Shown one piece after another: positions 59,257 to 64,000 of a stretch of 64,000 bases of DNA. The notes below the pieces were generated by a model. That model ran no database searches and was not told where the DNA came from. It worked only from the letters and a program-made list of their open reading frames with translations. The translations under genes were made by a program, and so were the position numbers. Location: positions 15,787,342 through 15,851,341 of the forward strand of contig NC_135549.1 of NCBI RefSeq assembly GCF_964340395.1, in the 5' to 3' direction. The stretch's first letter is position 1. Every line of letters starts with the position of its first letter. This DNA is from Glandiceps talaboti (Eukaryota > Hemichordata > Enteropneusta > Spengelidae).

Positions 59257-59346
59257 GGTCAGCGATGACGATTCAACGCCGTCGTGACCCACACGAATAC
59301 ATGTAAACAATGTGTAACGCCAAAGATGACCAACTCCAACATCCAC
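59257..59346 (-). CDS. Candidate minus-strand exon (90 nt, 30 codons)
   Basis: On the minus strand CACATACAG precedes 59346 and CTGACC|GTAAGT ends at 59257. The frame between is open, phase 0-0, reading VDVGVGHLWRYTLFTCIRVG and HDGVESSSLT. It lies in a 104-codon frame. The donor core GTAAGT is strong but the pyrimidine tract is poor. The family is not recognised. Confidence 0.2.
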
Positions 59347-60260
59347 CTGTATGTGGTTAATTATTAATATTTTCACACACAAGAGTTGGGACTTTCTGGC
59401 GTATCTCAGACAGGTGTGTTCGGGACTGGATTGCCGTGTGAAATAAACATCTGTACGGTCTGGTAGTCGAGAAAAACATTTAGACAAATATGTATCAGCG
59501 ATCTAAAACTTAATAAAAAAAAGCAATAAATATACTCTGGGCGTTAGAAAACGTACCGAATAAACACTCAAGTTGATAATTATTCGCGCCAATTTTGACA
59601 ATTGATGCAACAACAGAATATAAGTTAATAAATGGTCGAAGAGTAGGAAAATCTTAATATCTCGGTGCGCACACATAACCTGGAGAATTAAAGTAAAATT
59701 TGGCGAAGTCAATGTGGAATTACAACATATAGGAAGAAGCCACTTTGTTTGTTATAATGTTTTCTTTAAAATGCATATTGTAATTGAATAAAGACCATAC
59801 GTAAATTTGACGGATAGTGACTGACTCCAATGTGATACAAAATCACTTGTAAAAGATTTTAAGCAAACATCTTAACGTATCTTTAAGTAGTTTACTTTCT
59901 CTTACGTCCAATTTAAAAGTGAAAATCTCTTTCATGAGATGCGCTGTCGGCGGATTGGGTACACCACAAAAGAGGAAATCGAAATCCGCTTGTGCCGTGT
60001 GCTATCCGCAAAGTCGCAGTGGGCAAAGCAAACTGTGTGGTACTGTTTGCGTAAGGGGGTGATAAGGCACCCTGCTTGCCCTGTGATTACTTATGTCAAC
60101 AGCGAAAAATAGCAACATTTCACAAATCAAATCGACAAACAACGTGAGCGAATCGGAATGCAAGGAGGGCGAGTTTAGAATGCGTTTGGTAAACCGTCGA
60201 ACAATCCCGCTAGGAATTTAAAGCGCATGTACGCAGTAGAGGGCCGTGAATCCTGTCATC

Positions 60261-60396
60261 AGTCGTCCACACGACAGCAGCGTCGATAGGGTGCTCCGAT
60301 CATTCCATCCCGGAAAGACATAAGACAAGACGATCCAGGAGGTTGTAAACTCTTCAAGATAGTCATCTAGAACGAAAAAGACCATCCCTCTTACAG
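60261..60396 (+). promoter_or_regulatory. Possible TATA-less promoter and non-coding first exon
   Basis: TCAGTCG (start A at 60261) is an initiator match, and TTACAG|GTAAGG (GT 60397) is a strong donor. The 136 bases between contain no ATG on this strand and are close to 50 percent G+C, fitting a 5' untranslated exon. The upstream 300 bp is G/C- and CpG-richer than average and holds an inverted CCAAT (ATTGG) near 59954. No TATA box is at the right distance. Confidence 0.33.
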
Positions 60397-61900
60397 GTAA
60401 GGATTCTCAAAGAAATCTGCGTGCCCATGAAGGACGGAAGATCAGATAGCGCGGAGGATGTATCGGGTATTTTGTCATGATATATGTATTATTAGGAGCG
60501 ATAAGGTTGATGTACAATGTCCTAATGATACATACAACATGATGATGCCATCTTTATCTGCGTCACCGTGACGAAATCAACAACGAAATCTACAAATCAT
60601 CATCGTCTTGTACAACAACCTTCTTATCAGTTTCAGTTTACGGAGCTGAGTGCTGTGCAGTGGTTTGGTTCTTATCGCAGCAGTCATATACATCGGGACT
60701 AAAGATATTGTTCTCCGCATATCAGGTGCGAAAAGAGAAATAATACAGCTATCTATTCTGACTTTGAAATCTACATTGAAATCGACAATCGTCCTGCATG
60801 TTCGACAGGCTACGTGTTATCTTCTAGTTTTACGATGTCTTAATTACTACATGATGAGACTTCGATATTTTTCTGTCATTTTATAACGACGTAACGCTGA
60901 CAAATGAATATTTTACTCTTATCGCAAGTCGTAATGGTTGTCTTTTTTAAATTTTTGAGTTCAAGTTACAATGAATACTGTTAGCGTTTCGAATATCATC
61001 CATTTTAATTCTATGGTTTGTGGCATTTCGTCTCGCGGAATACCAATACGACTGTACTTCCACACTATCAAATTTCATACATAATTCCATAGTTTTACGT
61101 TCCTTGATCTCATCGCGTGTAAGCTTAGCATCACACAAGTTCACATTCTTGAACTTCGATGATTCAACACTGCTCGTTCGTTCACTCGCTCATTATCTCA
61201 GTCGTTCTGAAATATAAGCTTGTAACTGGCAATCCACAACCTTTCGTCGAAAGCTTTCTTGATATTTAAAAGATAATCATGAATGTATAATAACTCGGTT
61301 TTTAAACCATAATTTGATCGAATCTACTCGAGAAAAATACGATGACATCGTCACGTGTTTTGAGGATTAACTGAATGCGTTTGAACGTAGAAATTATATT
61401 CGTTGCTAAAATATTTCGATATGATGAATTTGGACTACTTGAAACTCTCAGACAGTGAAAACAAATTACGGGGAAAAAATAACAAAAACGACAACGCGCT
61501 TAAATATTTACTGTGTAAATAGAATACATTTTAAAGCAAGATTTCGATACCAAATCATATTTAAAGACTTGTTGAAGATTCTATGTACTGATAAAACTTT
61601 GGTGTGCTTAAAAATAAGGTACATCAAAACGAGACTTTTTCCTTGAGAAAATATTAGGTACTATAAGTGAGGTTTGAACGTCAATGACGTCTATTGTGTT
61701 CGAAGGGTCTTTCCATGGCATTTCGGGTTTTAATTCTGACTAAAAACCAATTACAATATTTGCTTAAAAATCGGGATGGTCCAAATGTACTCAGAAAAAA
61801 AATTAAAGGCAGATTTGTCTTTCTTTGATTGTTCGCCGAGATACACCTGGGCTGGGCGGCTTTACACGAGCGATTACAGGGTTTTGGGTTCAGTTGGCAA

Positions 61901-61914
61901 AGCGCCCCCTGGCG
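61901..61914 (-). promoter_or_regulatory. CTCF-like insulator site
   Basis: Read on the minus strand, CGCCAGGGGGCGCT matches the known bilaterian CTCF core (CCACCAGGGGGCGCTA) at almost every position. It is a rare G/C word in AT-rich DNA. Function as an insulator or loop anchor is inferred from family knowledge. Confidence 0.42.
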
Positions 61915-63529
61915 TTATCATATATCAAAGACAACCCCATTCTTGGCATCAATTATTTGGATTTCTATTTCATAAGTGTTTGAGCTAAAATATTTCCGTC
62001 CTGTGGAAGAGTTTTGGTGTTATTCTACATAGCAGGGAGCACAGTGAATTGATATTATATCAAGTCATATCAAGGTACTGTAAAAAAAAGTTGTTGGAAA
62101 TGTTCGGGTAACTTGAAACAAACAGTGTGTTGAAATCCTTCCTAGGACTTATCTCAACGTATGAACGATACGATTTCAAATATGACATTTGCTTACTAGG
62201 ATCTGAGATGAAAAGAGGGCAGTTTCAAAAGCACACACATATCTCAGCTATGTTTATCTGGACAACGTTGTTCAAATCGAACAAACATATTATTTTTTTC
62301 CTATCTGAAGTACTATCTCTGAAACATCCTGTGTATACGAATGCATATATGTTTACTTAAAAGTCAAGTGAATTTCTAAAATTGGATGACAATGATGGAT
62401 AGCTGGTACTGAGAATCATCTTGTATTGTACTATAAAACTGACCGACAAAAACATAACATGGGTACAATGTACATACAAGACTCACTGTGTAGCCGGGAC
62501 GACGCTATTAGGATGCAATACGTGAAGTTTGTAAATTTAAAGCGAAATGTTGTTAGCATAGTATTTCGGAAAAAAGGTCATCGCGGCAGAAGTAACAGGA
62601 TTTTTTTTGATATTGGATGAGTTGTTTTTAGACACCATGAACAAAGGTTAATGGTGAGACGAAGTTTCGATAACGTGTTTTGTTGTTTGTTTATCACTTC
62701 TTACGGTTAGAGATGTTTCAAACAGACTAACTTTTCAAACGTACCCTCTCTTTTACATTGTAAATTGCAGTCATACGACGTGTGACAATAACTGCATAAA
62801 AATATTAAGTTTTTACTGGAGGTGTGTTGATTTTGTGCATCTCGACATTTCTTTTACCGCCATACTAAATTTGGTTATATTTTTTATACAAATCGTGGAC
62901 CTTACAACACATCCGATGGCTGAAACCCGACGACAAATAATGCCATTGGGTTTATCCGATTCATTGCTCACATACACCGTCAATTCAAGATGTTATGATA
63001 AAATAATATTTACTCAAATTTCTGATATCACAATCTCCGACCCTTCGGCAAGTCGGTGTGATTTGTTTTCGAGTCTCCGTCGTCTGATGGTTGCCTGAAC
63101 ATTTTTGTTTCAAGTAATATGTCTTTCTTTATATCACGGGTTGAATTTTTATAGTTTTAAAACAATTTATTCATACGGTATGAATAAAATTGCCTAAAAG
63201 AAAAATTATGTTACATTTTCTATTTATGTGATTTCACAAATAACAAGTGCGCTGGGATACCACACATGTCAATTGTCTATGTAATATGTCTGACTTATCA
63301 ACCTGTTGTGGCGTTACATTGCGATCGTATGTATATATGATTTTATCGATGGCTGTAAACACCGTTGCCGTGTTCATTTCTAGGTTTTATATATAAATAA
63401 CCATGTCGATCAGAACAGGGAATACATAAACATGATATGAACATGGGGTATATCAACTAACATAAATTATCTTTTTACACTATCGCATTACGGTACCAGT
63501 CCCACATCCTATGTCAATTTCTTTATCAG
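61915..63529. other. Unique AT-rich DNA without a supported gene
   Basis: Short frames only; the 87-codon frame at 62835-63098 has no recognisable domain or clear splice borders. No repeats of note. Confidence 0.5.
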
Positions 63530-63623
63530 CTCTTCACCGATTTGGTGATAAACTTAAAACACGTTGTAATTGTTGGCAAAACGCTGTGTGTGATAAGACA
63601 CTATCTTCGACCGATGAGAACAG
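63530..63623 (+). CDS. Candidate internal exon (94 nt) near the right end
   Basis: The acceptor tract TCAATTTCTTTATCAG (AG 63528-63529) and donor GAACAG|GTGAGG (GT 63624) are both strong. Two frames are open across the interval: one reads FTDLVINLKHVVIVGKTLCV, the other LHRFGDKLKTRCNCWQNAVC with three Cys. I cannot decide which is used, and neither matches a family I recognise. The next exon would lie beyond or near the window end. Confidence 0.33.
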
Positions 63624-64000
63624 GTGAGGCCATGTATGTCACGGCATGGCATGAGAAATTCCATCTCGTCTATCACCTGTCGTGTTTCACGGTCCGCGTC
63701 GTGAGTTGCGTTTCCACCTTTTATGTACACATCGGCTAAAACTTGCACAACAACATGAACCGCTTCGCATACATACTTTATCCGGCGCCAGATACTGTTC
63801 TCTGAGTTTCTCGTGGCCTACATACGACCGTTAATTTCATTTTCTGGCATTCTTCATTTAGATATGTGAGTGGTGAACTCGAATCGTGAGCACTAAGAAA
63901 CTGCAAACATGGGATGCAGAACAACGTGTAACCAAAATGGTGTATGTACACATGTATAGGAATAATCTGATATTTTTTTGGAACATATATACCGTTAAAT

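Overview
This 64-kb window is AT-rich, non-coding-dominated eukaryotic nuclear DNA. I infer an invertebrate animal genome. The reasons are dense di-, tri-, tetra- and pentanucleotide microsatellites, metazoan-type core promoters (TATA box about 30 bp before a TCA-type initiator, with a CCAAT box near -80 in the best case), candidate small introns with GTAAGT/AG borders, a fold-back transposon-like element and CTCF- and CRE-like sites. The species cannot be named from the sequence. There is no operon structure, no long open frame, no recognisable housekeeping gene, no rRNA, no convincing tRNA, no CRISPR array and no transposase or reverse transcriptase frame. The longest non-repeat open frame is 147 codons (26126-26569). 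The most likely setting is a large intergenic interval or long introns.

Layout. 1-8 kb: microsatellites (GTGTGC, TGTTG pentamer, TA, GT/GC/TATG, GTCT-GTTT, TAC), a relic of a repeat family near 6.5-6.75 kb, and a short frame with a signal-peptide-like start at 7078. 9.6-10.3 kb: a roughly 0.74-kb fold-back element whose core matches the 6.7-kb relic and whose arms each carry a TGACGTCA site. 12.4-13.8 kb: two exon-like intervals with good splice borders. 14-31 kb: mostly unique DNA with a TATATAAC promoter/first-exon candidate (24.45-24.59 kb), a possible 7-nt microexon (24.8 kb), a GC-richer island (26.1-26.6 kb), a minus-strand coding-like island (28.2-28.8 kb) and a three-copy 97-bp repeat (31.2-31.5 kb). 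34-39 kb: an RFX/forkhead-site cluster, a compound tetranucleotide array (35.4-36.0 kb), an exon-like interval (37.5-37.7 kb) and three tandem E2F-like sites (38.3-38.5 kb). 41-46 kb: a candidate two-exon gene for a 68-residue secreted Cys-rich peptide, a TATA/initiator promoter at 42.43-42.46 kb, a palindromic satellite (43.1-43.5 kb), TA, GGT and TATG arrays, and the best promoter plus first exon at 45.58-45.86 kb. 46-64 kb: more microsatellites, a CRE-TATA module (58.27-58.33 kb), a possible TATA-less first exon (60.26-60.40 kb), a CTCF-like site (61.9 kb) and exon-like intervals at 55.7, 59.3 and 63.5 kb.

The candidate exons cannot be chained into one gene from sequence alone. In AT-rich DNA this long, pairs of splice-like signals also occur by chance, so individual exon calls are deliberately low in confidence. 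Simple repeats and the fold-back element are directly visible and high in confidence.
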